Below are positions 53,776 through 62,069 of a stretch of 64,000 bases of DNA, piece after piece (positions within the stretch are counted from its first letter, which is position 1; each line of letters starts with the position of its first letter). Both the position numbers and the translations under genes were made by a program. The stretch comes from an uncultured Marinobacter sp. (GTDB lineage Bacteria > Pseudomonadota > Gammaproteobacteria > Pseudomonadales > Oleiphilaceae). The DNA is taken from the NCBI RefSeq assembly GCF_913055835.1, contig NZ_CAJXKQ010000003.1, forward strand, positions 1 to 64,000, given 5' to 3'. Below the pieces are notes generated by a model, which worked only from the letters and a program-made list of their open reading frames with translations, was not told the origin of the DNA and ran no database searches.

Positions 53776-54249
53776 ATGATGACTACGGTAATCGTTGCCT
53801 TGCTGCTGCTAGCCTTGAGCGGGTTCTGCGTTGCCTACTGGCAACTGCTGCTCTGCCGACGTGAGGCCCGGATTCTGAATTCTCATCGGATGGCGGCTCA
53901 CAGCGCTATCCAGAAGAGCCGGATGGACCTGCTGGAAGTGAGAAATCGTGCCCGACTGTTGGAGGATTCCGTCTCTGGCGGTGCCAGCGCAGTGGAGAAA
54001 CTCCACAAGGCGATCTCAAATACCACGTTCGGGCTGATTGATCTGGTCTCAAGGGATGAGGAGTTCCGGCAGACGGCCCGTAAAGCGCGGGCCACCCATG
54101 ACCAGACCAGCCAGCAGATCTACCGAACCGTGCGCACCACCAACAAGGCGCTGCATATCCTTGCCGACACCCTGATCATTGGCAAAGCTGAAAAGCGGCT
54201 CGCGTCCCGCAAGCGCGGAAAGGCTGAGGGCTCTAACGGCGCTGAATGA
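53776..54249 (+). CDS. Uncharacterised membrane-anchored coiled-coil protein
   Basis: 157 residues. An N-terminal membrane helix (TTVIVALLLLALSGFCVAYW) is followed by long amphipathic helices (IQKSRMDLLEVRNRARLLED and ARKARATHDQTSQQIYRT) and a basic C-terminus (KRLASRKRGKAEG). Possibly a scaffold or envelope protein. Its stop lies 10 bp before the convergent rlmA stop. Confidence 0.65.
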   Translation: MMTTVIVALLLLALSGFCVAYWQLLLCRREARILNSHRMAAHSAIQKSRMDLLEVRNRARLLEDSVSGGASAVEKLHKAISNTTFGLIDLVSRDEEFRQTARKARATHDQTSQQIYRTVRTTNKALHILADTLIIGKAEKRLASRKRGKAEGSNGAE

Positions 54250-54259
54250 ATCTCGGCGG

Positions 54260-55099
54260 TCAGGCTTTTTCCAGACGCTTCAGAACCACGTCGACGGTCA
54301 CTTCCAGTGAGTCGAGCGCCGAGGCCTTCTCAAGACCTTCGGAGGTGGCCCGGTACAGATGGGGCGTCATTGCGAGGAGATCAGCAATACTGTTCTGGTC
54401 TGGAAGAGTCAGCGGGAAACGTACCACGGTTGAATCCAGGTGCCGAAAGCCTTCGGGGGCTGCACTCTCAGCGTCTGCCGGCGGCTTAAGCTCCGGATAG
54501 ATGATTTCCCGCAACTCCCGCAGATGATCCGCACCGGAATCCACCTGGATTATCTGCCCGCCGGGCTTGAGCACCCGGGAAAATTCGCCGTAGACCGGGA
54601 AACCAAACAGGCACAGCACCAGATCCAGTGATTCCGGCAGAACCGGCAGGTTTGCGTTGCTGCCAACAACCCACCGCGTCCGTTTGTCCTGTTTGGCCGC
54701 TGCCAGCACCGCCCATTTCGAAATATCGACGCCAATCATCGAAAGATCTGTGTCGCCGGCCAGGCTTGCCAGGTGCCGGAGGTAATAGCCTTCTCCGCAA
54801 CCGGCGTCCAGTACCGAGCCCGTCCCGTCATTCGTCAGCGATTTGAGTGCCCGATCGCTAACCGCTTCTGCGATTTTTGTGTAGAAGCCGGCATTCAGGA
54901 ACCGCTGTCTGGCGGCGACCATTTCCTTGCTGTCACCCGGGTCCAGGGTGCGTTTCTTCTGAACCGGTAAGAGATTCACATAGCCCTGCCGGGCAACATC
55001 AAAACTGTGCCCATTCTCGCACCGCCAGGTCTTTTCACTGGGGGTAAGCGGGCAACCATCTAGTGGGCAGGCTAATGCATCAAACGGCATCGTCGTCAT
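54260..55099 (-). CDS. rlmA: 23S rRNA (guanine-745-N1)-methyltransferase
   Basis: 279 residues. The N-terminal zinc finger ACPLDGCPL with CENGHSFDVARQGYVNLL is diagnostic for RlmA; GSVLDAGCGEGYYLRHLA is the SAM-binding motif, and VLCLFGFPVYGEFSRVLKPGG follows. It methylates G745 of 23S rRNA. Single gene. Confidence 0.9.
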   Translation of the reverse strand: MTTMPFDALACPLDGCPLTPSEKTWRCENGHSFDVARQGYVNLLPVQKKRTLDPGDSKEMVAARQRFLNAGFYTKIAEAVSDRALKSLTNDGTGSVLDAGCGEGYYLRHLASLAGDTDLSMIGVDISKWAVLAAAKQDKRTRWVVGSNANLPVLPESLDLVLCLFGFPVYGEFSRVLKPGGQIIQVDSGADHLRELREIIYPELKPPADAESAAPEGFRHLDSTVVRFPLTLPDQNSIADLLAMTPHLYRATSEGLEKASALDSLEVTVDVVLKRLEKA

Positions 55100-55166
55100 G
55101 GTTCGTGTATCCGGTTCAACAGTCGGGGCCGGGTATCATGGCAGGTATTCTGGTTTCACCCAACGC

Positions 55167-55190
55167 AAAAGGCACCCGAAGGTGCCTTTT
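55167..55190 (-). terminator. Intrinsic terminator after etfA
   Basis: AAAAGGCACC-CGAA-GGTGCCTTTT: a perfect 10-bp inverted repeat, symmetric so that it also ends in T residues on the minus strand, 19 bp after the etfA stop. Confidence 0.8.
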
Positions 55191-55208
55191 CTCAAGCCAA
55201 CCAGAAAG

Positions 55209-56150
55209 TTACAAAACTTTCTTCAGCTCTTCTTCAAACTGCGGAACCGCTTCGAACAGGTCCGCTACCAGGCCGTAATCGGCAACCTGGAAGATCGGCG
55301 CTTCTTCATCCTTGTTGATCGCAACGATCACCTTGGAGTCAGACATACCGGCCAGGTGCTGGATGGCGCCGGAAATACCTACGGCAACGTACAGCTGCGG
55401 GGCAACAATCTTGCCGGTCTGGCCAACCTGCATGTCGTTCGGTACGAAACCGGCGTCGACAGCGGCGCGGGATGCACCAACGGCGGCACCCAGCAGATCA
55501 GCAACCTGCTCCAGCATCTTGAAGTTATCGCCGTTCTGCATGCCTCGGCCACCGGAGATTACGATACCGGCGCTGGCCAGGTCCGGACGGTCAGACTCGG
55601 CCTTCTGCTCGCTCACGAAGGAAGACAGGCCTGCGTCTTTAACCACATCAACCTGCTCAACAGAAGCGGAACCGCCTTCAGCGGCAACCGGATCGAACGC
55701 GGTCGGACGAACGGTAACAACCTTGATGCTGTCGCTGGATTTCACGGTAGCGATGGCATTACCGGCGTAGATCGGACGAACGAAGGTGTCTTCGGACTCA
55801 ACGCGCATGATGTCAGACACCTGGGCAACGTCCAGCAGCGCAGCAACGCGCGGCATGAAGTCCTTACCGGTGGTGCCGGCGGCGGCCAGGATGTGGCTGT
55901 AGCCCTTGCCTACTTCGGCGACCAGCTCACCCAGGTTTTCACCCAGGAAGTGACCATAAGCAGCGTTATCGGCAACCAGTACCTTGTTAACGCCTTCGGC
56001 CTTGGCAGCTGCTTCAGCAACGGCCCCACAGTTCTCACCGGCAACCAGTACGTCGATGTCTCCGCCGATGGCCTTGGCAGCCGCTACAACATTCAGGGTA
56101 GCCTGTTTCAGGCTGCTGTTGTCATGTTCAGCAATTACAAGGATGCTCAT
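55209..56150 (-). CDS. etfA: Electron transfer flavoprotein alpha subunit
   Basis: 313 residues. N-terminal LVIAEHDNSSLKQATLNVV, then the FAD-binding C-terminal part with LVVGASRAAVDAG-like GAAVGASRAAVDAGFVP, YVAVGISGAIQHLAGM and VIVAINKDEEAPIFQVADYG. It carries FAD and passes electrons from acyl-CoA dehydrogenases to ETF-quinone oxidoreductase. Adjacent to etfB with no gap; together they form the etfBA operon. Confidence 0.96.
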   Translation of the reverse strand: MSILVIAEHDNSSLKQATLNVVAAAKAIGGDIDVLVAGENCGAVAEAAAKAEGVNKVLVADNAAYGHFLGENLGELVAEVGKGYSHILAAAGTTGKDFMPRVAALLDVAQVSDIMRVESEDTFVRPIYAGNAIATVKSSDSIKVVTVRPTAFDPVAAEGGSASVEQVDVVKDAGLSSFVSEQKAESDRPDLASAGIVISGGRGMQNGDNFKMLEQVADLLGAAVGASRAAVDAGFVPNDMQVGQTGKIVAPQLYVAVGISGAIQHLAGMSDSKVIVAINKDEEAPIFQVADYGLVADLFEAVPQFEEELKKVL

Positions 56151-56900
56151 TTAGATCACCTTCGCTTCGTTCTTCAGTTTATCGACCAGCTCGGCAACGT
56201 CGGCCACCTTCACACCCGCCTGACGGGAAGCAGGCGCTTCAACCTTCAGGGTGGAAAGGCGCGGAGCGATGTCGACACCCAGATCGGCCGGGCTCATGTT
56301 GTCCAGCGGCTTCTTCTTCGCCTTCATGATGTTCGGCAGAGAAGCGTAGCGCGGCTCGTTGAGACGCAGGTCGGTAGTAACAACCGCAGGCAGATTCAGG
56401 GCAACGGTCATCAGACCACCGTCGATCTCACGGGTTACGTTAACCTTGTCGCCCTCAACAACCACTTCGGAAGCGAAAGTGCCCTGACCCATGCCGGTCA
56501 GCGCGGCCAGCATCTGGCCGGTCTGGTTGTTGTCGGAATCGATGGACTGCTTGCCAAGAATAACCAGCTTTGGCTCTTCCTTCTCAACAACAGCCTTGAG
56601 CAGCTTGGCCGCTTCGAGAGACTGAACCTCCTCGTCGGTTTCGACGTGGATACCACGGTCAGCACCCAGAGCCAGCGCAGTACGGATCTGCTCCTGGGAG
56701 GCCTTCGGTCCGATGGATACCACCACGATTTCACTGGCAACACCCTTCTCTTTCAGGCGAACGGCTTCTTCAACCGCGATTTCGCAGAACGGGTTCATTG
56801 CCATCTTGACGTTGGCGAGGTCAACACCGGTGTTGTCCGGCTTGACGCGCACCTTTACGTTGTAGTCGATTACTCGTTTTACAGCGACCAGAACCTTCAT
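56151..56900 (-). CDS. etfB: Electron transfer flavoprotein beta subunit
   Basis: 249 residues. [19 protein letters not shown] opens the protein, and [19 protein letters not shown] is the ETF-beta signature; [19 protein letters not shown] belongs to the AMP-binding part. First gene of etfBA, divergent from the ETF-QO gene across a 417-bp region with a PsrA-like operator. Confidence 0.96.
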   Translation of the reverse strand: MKVLVAVKRVIDYNVKVRVKPDNTGVDLANVKMAMNPFCEIAVEEAVRLKEKGVASEIVVVSIGPKASQEQIRTALALGADRGIHVETDEEVQSLEAAKLLKAVVEKEEPKLVILGKQSIDSDNNQTGQMLAALTGMGQGTFASEVVVEGDKVNVTREIDGGLMTVALNLPAVVTTDLRLNEPRYASLPNIMKAKKKPLDNMSPADLGVDIAPRLSTLKVEAPASRQAGVKVADVAELVDKLKNEAKVI

Positions 56901-57148
56901 AGATTCCTCGTTCTTCTACGATGGGTTTATGACTTGCAGTCCTCGCGCAGAGCCTGCCGAAATTCAATGCGCACTAATGATGGAGGCAACACTCAGCAGA
57001 ATCAATAGCCTCAAACGACGCGCCAGGACTGAACTTTCAGCCAATTCCCCGGTATTGACCGGGGACGGCAATGAGACGATACTAGATTTCGACTCAAAAC
57101 ACACGATGTTTCAGTGTGCTCTTACAATGCCAAAGGACAGAGCGAATT

Positions 57149-57168
57149 TCAAACAAACGTTTGTTTGA
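57149..57168. promoter_or_regulatory. Perfect 20-bp palindrome, PsrA-type operator
   Basis: TCAAACAAACGTTTGTTTGA is identical on both strands. Its core fits the PsrA site G/CAAAC(N2-4)GTTTG/C. PsrA is a TetR-type, fatty-acid-responsive repressor that controls beta-oxidation and ETF genes in pseudomonads. It lies between etfBA and ETF-QO, 150 bp before the latter's start. Confidence 0.75.
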
Positions 57169-57188
57169 TTCTTCAAATACGGTATCCT
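57161..57188 (+). promoter_or_regulatory. Candidate promoter for ETF-QO overlapping the palindrome
   Basis: TTGTTT (57161-57166) and TATCCT (57183-57188) with a 16-bp spacer. The -35 lies inside the palindrome, so a bound repressor would block RNA polymerase. Confidence 0.4.
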
Positions 57189-57317
57189 TTTGGTTATGCA
57201 AGCCGGGACAAACGGCTTGGGGCGGTCGTCTACAAGCGGTTTTACCGGTAAGATGGCGGCCAGAATAATTGGCCTGCGGGCATATAATTCCCATTAAAGA
57301 TGTTTGAGGAGACCAAC

Positions 57318-58970
57318 GTGGAACGCGAATCGATGGAATTTGATGTTCTGATCGTCGGCGGCGGCCCGGCGGGCCTGTCGGCAGCATGCCGTGTCATGCA
57401 GCTGGCGCAGGAAGCTGGCGAGGAACTCACCGTATGCGTGGTAGAAAAAGGTTCTGAGATCGGCGCGCACATTCTGGCCGGTACCGTATTCGAGCCCACT
57501 GCCCTCAACGAACTCTTCCCGGACTGGAAAGAGAAAGGCGCTCCGCTGAACACCCCGGTTACCCGCGACGACATTTTCCTGCTGAAGAACCAGGAAAGCG
57601 CCACCAAGATCCCCAATGCGTTTGTGCCCAAGAACATGCACAACCATGGCAACTACATCATCAGCCTGGGCAACCTGTGCCGCTGGCTGGCCGAACAGGC
57701 CGAGCAGCTCGGCGTAGAGGTCTATCCCGGCTTTGCCGCCTCCGAGACCATCGTTGAGGATGGCCAGGTGAAAGGCATTATTACCGGCGATATGGGCGTT
57801 GCCCGTGACGGTTCCGAGAAAGACGGCTACATGCCGGGCATGGAACTGCGTGCCAAGTACACCCTCTTTACCGAAGGCTGCCGTGGTCACCTGGGCAAGC
57901 GCCTGATCAACGAGTTCAACCTGGATGAAGGCAAGGATCCCCAGCACTACGGTATCGGTATCAAGGAGCTGTGGGACATTGATCCGGCCAAACACGAGCC
58001 GGGCCTGGTTGTTCATACTACCGGCTGGCCGCTGAAGGAGACCGGCTCCACCGGTGGTTCCTTCCTGTATCACCTGGAGAATGGCCAGGTCTACGTGGGC
58101 CTGATTACCGATCTGTCCTACAGCAACCCGCACCTGAGCCCGTTCGAGGAATTCCAGCGTCTGAAGCTGCACCCGGAGATCAAGAAACACCTGGAAGGCG
58201 GCAAGCGCGTTTCCTATGGCGCCCGTGCCATCACCAAAGGCGGCTACAACGCCCTGCCCAAGATGAGCTTCCCGGGCGGTCTGCTGCTGGGCTGTGACGC
58301 CGGCACCCTGAATGGCTCCAAGATCAAGGGCTCCCACACCGCCATGAAATCCGGCATGCTGGGTGCAGAAGCGGTTTTCGAGGCGCTCAAGGACGGCAAG
58401 AGCGGTGAAGAAATCACCAGCTTCCAGAAGAAGTTCGAAGACAGCTGGCTGTTCAAGGAGCTGTACGCCGAGCGTAACTTCGGTCCCGCCATGCACAAGT
58501 TCGGTAACGTGGTTGGCGGTGCTATCGCCTTCTTCGAGCAGAACATCCTGCGTGGCAGCCTGCCGATCACCTTCCACGATACCACTCCGGACTACGCCAC
58601 CCTGAAGCCGGCGGCCGAGTGCAAGAAGGTGACCTATCCGAAACCGGATAACACGCTGACCTTCGATCGTCTGTCCTCGGTGTTCATTTCCAACACCAAC
58701 CATGAGGAAGACCAGCCGGTACACCTGAAGCTGACCGATCCGGAGCTTCCGATTCGCGATAACCTTCCGAAATACGACGAGCCTGCGCAGCGTTACTGCC
58801 CTGCTGGTGTGTATGAAGTTGTCGAGAAGGATGATGGCAGCGGCAAGCGCTTCCAGATCAACGCCCAAAACTGTGTTCACTGCAAGACCTGCGATATCAA
58901 GGATCCTGCCCAGAACATTACCTGGGTGACGCCGGAAGGCGGCGGTGGACCGAATTATCCGAATATGTAA
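57318..58970 (+). CDS. Electron transfer flavoprotein-ubiquinone oxidoreductase
   Basis: 550 residues from the GTG at 57318, preceded by GAGGAG six bases away; an in-frame ATG at 57300 lies upstream of that site and would add six residues. FDVLIVGGGPAGLSAACRVM binds FAD; GCDAGTLNGSKIKGSHTAMK is a family motif; the C-terminal 4Fe-4S domain uses RYCPAGVYE and NCVHCKTCDIKDP. It passes electrons from ETF to the quinone pool at the inner membrane. Confidence 0.95.
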   Translation: MERESMEFDVLIVGGGPAGLSAACRVMQLAQEAGEELTVCVVEKGSEIGAHILAGTVFEPTALNELFPDWKEKGAPLNTPVTRDDIFLLKNQESATKIPNAFVPKNMHNHGNYIISLGNLCRWLAEQAEQLGVEVYPGFAASETIVEDGQVKGIITGDMGVARDGSEKDGYMPGMELRAKYTLFTEGCRGHLGKRLINEFNLDEGKDPQHYGIGIKELWDIDPAKHEPGLVVHTTGWPLKETGSTGGSFLYHLENGQVYVGLITDLSYSNPHLSPFEEFQRLKLHPEIKKHLEGGKRVSYGARAITKGGYNALPKMSFPGGLLLGCDAGTLNGSKIKGSHTAMKSGMLGAEAVFEALKDGKSGEEITSFQKKFEDSWLFKELYAERNFGPAMHKFGNVVGGAIAFFEQNILRGSLPITFHDTTPDYATLKPAAECKKVTYPKPDNTLTFDRLSSVFISNTNHEEDQPVHLKLTDPELPIRDNLPKYDEPAQRYCPAGVYEVVEKDDGSGKRFQINAQNCVHCKTCDIKDPAQNITWVTPEGGGGPNYPNM

Positions 58971-58988
58971 GTTCGGATTCCGGTGATA

Positions 58989-59017
58989 AAAACGGCCCCT
59001 CGCGGGCCGTTTTTTTT
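58989..59017 (+). terminator. Intrinsic terminator after ETF-QO
   Basis: AAAACGGCCC (58989-58998), loop CTCGC, GGGCCGTTTT (59004-59013), then a T-run to 59017. Starts about 20 bp after the stop codon. Confidence 0.9.
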
Positions 59018-59028
59018 GGATTCGGATT

Positions 59029-59316
59029 GTCGGATTACGGCTTCGCCTAATCCGATCTACCGGTTTGACGTGCGCTTGGGGTGGTTTTTGTCGTCGGATT
59101 ACGGCTTCGCCTAATCCGACCTACTGGTTTGACGTGCGCTTGGGGTGGTTTTTGTTGTCGGATTACGGCTTCGCCTAATCCGACCTACTGGTTTGAAGTG
59201 CGCTTGGGGTGGTTTTTGTTGTCGGATTACGGCTGCGCCTAATCCGACCTACGGGGTTGGGGTGAGGCTTCGAAGTGTGTTTTTGTAGGTCGGATTAGGC
59301 GCAGCCGTAATCCGAC
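59029..59316 (+). repeat. 64-bp tandem REP-like repeats with an inverted end copy
   Basis: Three full units begin at 59029, 59093 and 59157, exactly 64 bp apart, and a fourth partial unit at 59221. Each opens with a palindromic core, GTCGGATTACGGC ... GCCTAATCCGAC, followed by a spacer containing GTGCGCTTGGGGTGG. At 59285-59316 an inverted copy of the fourth core occurs, giving a perfect 32-bp stem with a 32-nt loop. Cores of this type are REP elements spread over many gammaproteobacterial genomes, often mobilised by RAYT transposases. They lie between two terminators. Confidence 0.9.
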
Positions 59317-59334
59317 ACGATTATCTCCGGGCAT

Positions 59335-59362
59335 AAAAAAACGGCTCCCTCGGGAGCCGTTC
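59335..59362 (-). terminator. Intrinsic terminator after slyD
   Basis: On the minus strand ACGGCTCCC-GA-GGGAGCCGT is followed by a T-run (59335-59340). It begins 24 bp after the slyD stop codon. Confidence 0.88.
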
Positions 59363-59383
59363 TTCGTTGCGCTTCAGAAAAGC

Positions 59384-59845
59384 TTAGTGAGCGTGGCCGT
59401 GCTCTTGCTCTTCTTCAGTCGCGTCGCGAGCCTCTACCACTTCTACGTCGAAGTGCAGAGTCTGGCCGGCGAGCGGATGGTTGGCGTCGATGGTGACGGT
59501 TTCGTCGCCAACTTCAACCACGCGAACAACCTGGGGGCCGCCCGGGGTTTGCGCCTGGAACTGCATGCCCGGCTCGATGGTATCAACGCCTTCAAATGCA
59601 GAACGCGGAACCGGCTGGATCAGCTCTTCGTTAACTTCGCCGTAGCCTTCAGCAGGTTCTACAGAAACCTTAACCTGATCGCCTGCGTTCTTTTCGTTCA
59701 GTGCACTTTCCAGTCCACCGATAATGTTCTGTGCACCTTCCAGGTAAGACAGAGGCTCACGACCTTCTACACGGGAGGAGTCAAGCTGCTCTCCCTGATC
59801 GTTGGTGAGCGTGTAATGGATGGTGACAACACGAGGTTGGGCCAT
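59384..59845 (-). CDS. slyD: FKBP-type peptidyl-prolyl cis-trans isomerase SlyD-like
   Basis: 153 residues. The FKBP half domains (VTIHYTLTNDQGEQLDSS and PLSYLEGAQNIIGGLESAL) flank the insert-in-flap domain (GYGEVNEELIQPVPRSAF, then VTIDANHPLAGQTLHFDVEV), as in SlyD and FkpB. The short His-containing tail EEEQEHGHAH suggests modest metal binding, as in SlyD but without its long His-rich tail. A cytoplasmic folding chaperone. AAGGAGATC precedes the ATG. Confidence 0.88.
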   Translation of the reverse strand: MAQPRVVTIHYTLTNDQGEQLDSSRVEGREPLSYLEGAQNIIGGLESALNEKNAGDQVKVSVEPAEGYGEVNEELIQPVPRSAFEGVDTIEPGMQFQAQTPGGPQVVRVVEVGDETVTIDANHPLAGQTLHFDVEVVEARDATEEEQEHGHAH

Positions 59846-60043
59846 GTGATCTCCTTGCGTGTCGCAATGACTGTTTAATTGATTTAGGCAATCGAAAGTG
59901 ATCGTGAACAGCCAGACTGCACAGAGGGACTAACGACCACCGGGCCTCGTTAGAGAGCCAGGCTCATAACAAGTATGAAAACACAGTTTAACAACTGAGT
60001 TAGTGCGTTTTCTACCGTAATTCTGGGGCCGCGGTACGGGTTT

Positions 60044-60610
60044 TCAACCACCCTTCCCGATTTTGTAGAAAATTCCGTGACTAAAAACGCCCAGAACCGG
60101 ATGGCCGTCCTCGTTTCGCTCCACCACATGCTCCGCCAGGTCATAATAGGCCGCGGTTACCAGTCGGGCTTCGACCCCGTGGCGTACCTGTACGACGGGA
60201 CGCGGTTCCTCGGAGCCCGGATAGGTTCCAACTTCCAGAGGATGGTGTTGGCCAATCTCCAGCGTCTCGCCCACGTTGGTGGTCAATGAGATGACCTGCC
60301 TGTCGCCTTCTCCGGTTACCTGGAGCGAATGGGCAAGCAGCGGCGTATCCTCAACCTGAATCCGCCATTTTTCAACGGGCGTCACCAGGTAGTAGTCGCC
60401 ATCCTCTTCCCGGCGGAGAATGGTGGAGAACAGCCTCACTATTGCTTCGCGAGCCATGGGCTCGCCCTTGAAGATCCACTGGCCGTCCCGGCTGATACGA
60501 AGATCCATATCGCCGGACAGCTCCGGGTTCCACTGATCAATTGGCGGGTTACCGGGTTTTTTCACGGTTTCCTCCACCTGTTTAGCAAGATTTTCCGGAT
60601 TCATGCTCAT
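60044..60610 (-). CDS. DUF1285 family protein
   Basis: 188 residues. The conserved core is DMDLRISRDGQWIFKGEPM, REAIVRLFSTILRREEDGDYYL, VTPVEKWRIQVEDTPLLAHS and VRHGVEARLVTAAYYDLAEH, typical of DUF1285. The family's role is unknown. Two ATG codons, two codons apart (60610 and 60604), are possible starts. It is the last gene of a run with radical SAM upstream, 24 bp away. Confidence 0.85.
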   Translation of the reverse strand: MSMNPENLAKQVEETVKKPGNPPIDQWNPELSGDMDLRISRDGQWIFKGEPMAREAIVRLFSTILRREEDGDYYLVTPVEKWRIQVEDTPLLAHSLQVTGEGDRQVISLTTNVGETLEIGQHHPLEVGTYPGSEEPRPVVQVRHGVEARLVTAAYYDLAEHVVERNEDGHPVLGVFSHGIFYKIGKGG

Positions 60611-60634
60611 AACCGTGGCTCCCGGTTCAATGAT

Positions 60635-61531
60635 TTACAACCCGCGCATCCACTCCGCACGAAGCGGCGCTGCGCCCGGATTGGTGATAGCCAGGTTAAC
60701 CTGGTCCAGCATTTTCTGCTTGTCGCGACCAAGGGTCCCTTTCAGCACCAGGTAGTTGGAGGCGTGATCGCTGCGGAAGATGGTTTTGTCGAGTTCAAGG
60801 TGCTCAAGGAAAAGCCGAATTTCTTCGAAAAGCCCCTGCTGGGAGAGTGGGGTGAAATCATCACCGAAGCCCTCCCGAAAACGCTCCTCCCCCTGGGGAA
60901 AACTGACCACGAGCGTGGACAGATAATCCGGCTGGGTCTCGTTGCAGAGTGTCGCGGTATTGATCGCGTGCTGGCGCGAGAGGCTCTCACCTCCGAGCCC
61001 GTTCAGCACCATCACGGAACTGGTCAGGCCGGCCTCCCGAATCTTCACCAGCGCCGAGCGGGTGGATTCCCAGGTTTCGCCCTTGTTGACGCGGCGCAGA
61101 ACCTCGTCGTCACCGGATTCCATGCCAACATACAGAATCTGCAAGCCGGCTTCTTTCAACTGGGCCAGCTCCTCCACGGATTTCTTTGCAAGATTGCGGG
61201 GCAGACAGTAACTGGACACCCGCTGGAGGTCCGGAAACGCCTCACGTAGCTGCGTGAGAATCTCCAGCAGACGACGGGTAGGCAACACCATGGCATCGCC
61301 ATCCGCCAGGAACACCCGGCGCACGCCACCCAGGCTACGGGCGGCGTTCTGGATATCCTTGAGCACGTCATCAGGCTTGCGGGCCCGGAATTTCTTCTGC
61401 GGTTGGGTATACATCTCGCAGAAGGTGCATTTGTTCCAGGAGCAGCCGTTGGTCACCGGCAGTATCAGTGACTTGGCTTCACTGGGTGGCCGGAACACCG
61501 GCTCCACGTAGTCAATCGGAAAGCTGTACAT
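60635..61531 (-). CDS. Radical SAM protein
   Basis: 298 residues. The iron-sulfur motif NGCSWNKCTFCEMYTQPQ (CxxxCxxC) is followed by FLADGDAMVLP and ILYVGMESGDDEVLRRVNKG, which fit the radical SAM/elongator-like barrel. No accessory cluster motif is seen at the C-terminus. The family is widespread, substrate unknown. The gene is close to the DUF1285 gene, likely one transcript. Confidence 0.87.
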   Translation of the reverse strand: MYSFPIDYVEPVFRPPSEAKSLILPVTNGCSWNKCTFCEMYTQPQKKFRARKPDDVLKDIQNAARSLGGVRRVFLADGDAMVLPTRRLLEILTQLREAFPDLQRVSSYCLPRNLAKKSVEELAQLKEAGLQILYVGMESGDDEVLRRVNKGETWESTRSALVKIREAGLTSSVMVLNGLGGESLSRQHAINTATLCNETQPDYLSTLVVSFPQGEERFREGFGDDFTPLSQQGLFEEIRLFLEHLELDKTIFRSDHASNYLVLKGTLGRDKQKMLDQVNLAITNPGAAPLRAEWMRGL

Positions 61532-61576
61532 AGTCAGGCTCGAATTGGAGGATTCACAAATCGGTAAACGGAAGTA

Positions 61577-62026
61577 TCAGGGCAGAAACTGCGCTTTCAA
61601 GTCTGCGCAGCCCGGGCCAACCACCGGCATATCAAGCATCACAGCCTGGGAGGTCATGAACGGGATGCCCCGGCGGTGGGCGTCTACCAGGAGGGTTGCC
61701 AGGCCGCCGACCAGGGGCATGTGGGAGACAATCATCAATGGCGAATCGTGATACTCAATAAGCGCATCGAGACATTCGCCGGGATCGTCATCCGGAGTGA
61801 TGAACATCTTTTCCTCAACGGGGCAATTGAGGATCTCGGAGACAATGGCAGCCGTTTGCCGGGCCCGCACATACGGGCTGCTCCAGATCAGTTTTGGCCG
61901 CCAGGGCGACTCGGCGATGCGGGCAGCAACCTCGGCAACGCCCAGCCGGCCGGATTCGGTCAGTTCACGCTCCTGATCCAGGGTATGCCAGCCAGCTTCG
62001 CCGTGACGCATGATGAGCAGTTGCAA
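61577..62026 (-). CDS. sixA: Phosphohistidine phosphatase SixA
   Basis: 149 residues. MQLLIMRHGEAGWHTLD carries the RHG phosphatase motif, KLIWSSPYVRARQTAAIV the second conserved region, and IVSHMPLVGGLATLLV the late histidine. In E. coli it removes phosphate from phosphohistidine proteins such as PtsN-pathway partners and ArcB. It lies between radical SAM and gpsA genes, in the same direction. Confidence 0.88.
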   Translation of the reverse strand: MQLLIMRHGEAGWHTLDQERELTESGRLGVAEVAARIAESPWRPKLIWSSPYVRARQTAAIVSEILNCPVEEKMFITPDDDPGECLDALIEYHDSPLMIVSHMPLVGGLATLLVDAHRRGIPFMTSQAVMLDMPVVGPGCADLKAQFLP

Positions 62027-62069
62027 AGACCTTCTCCTTGTAGACCCTCTAAGGCGTTTCCGGGCAGTT

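Noticed and set aside
55098-57008. 636-codon open frame on the plus strand across etfBA
   Set aside because: It is antisense to two clear ETF genes; the product is low in conserved motifs and the opening results from the GC-rich codon use of the real genes.
57294-58880. 528-codon open frame on the minus strand across ETF-QO
   Set aside because: Antisense to a fully recognisable ETF-QO gene with a proper ribosome binding site; no domain in the product.
59029-59316. CRISPR array
   Set aside because: The 64-bp units repeat as a whole with no unique spacers, and the cores are palindromic REP-type sequences; no cas genes.
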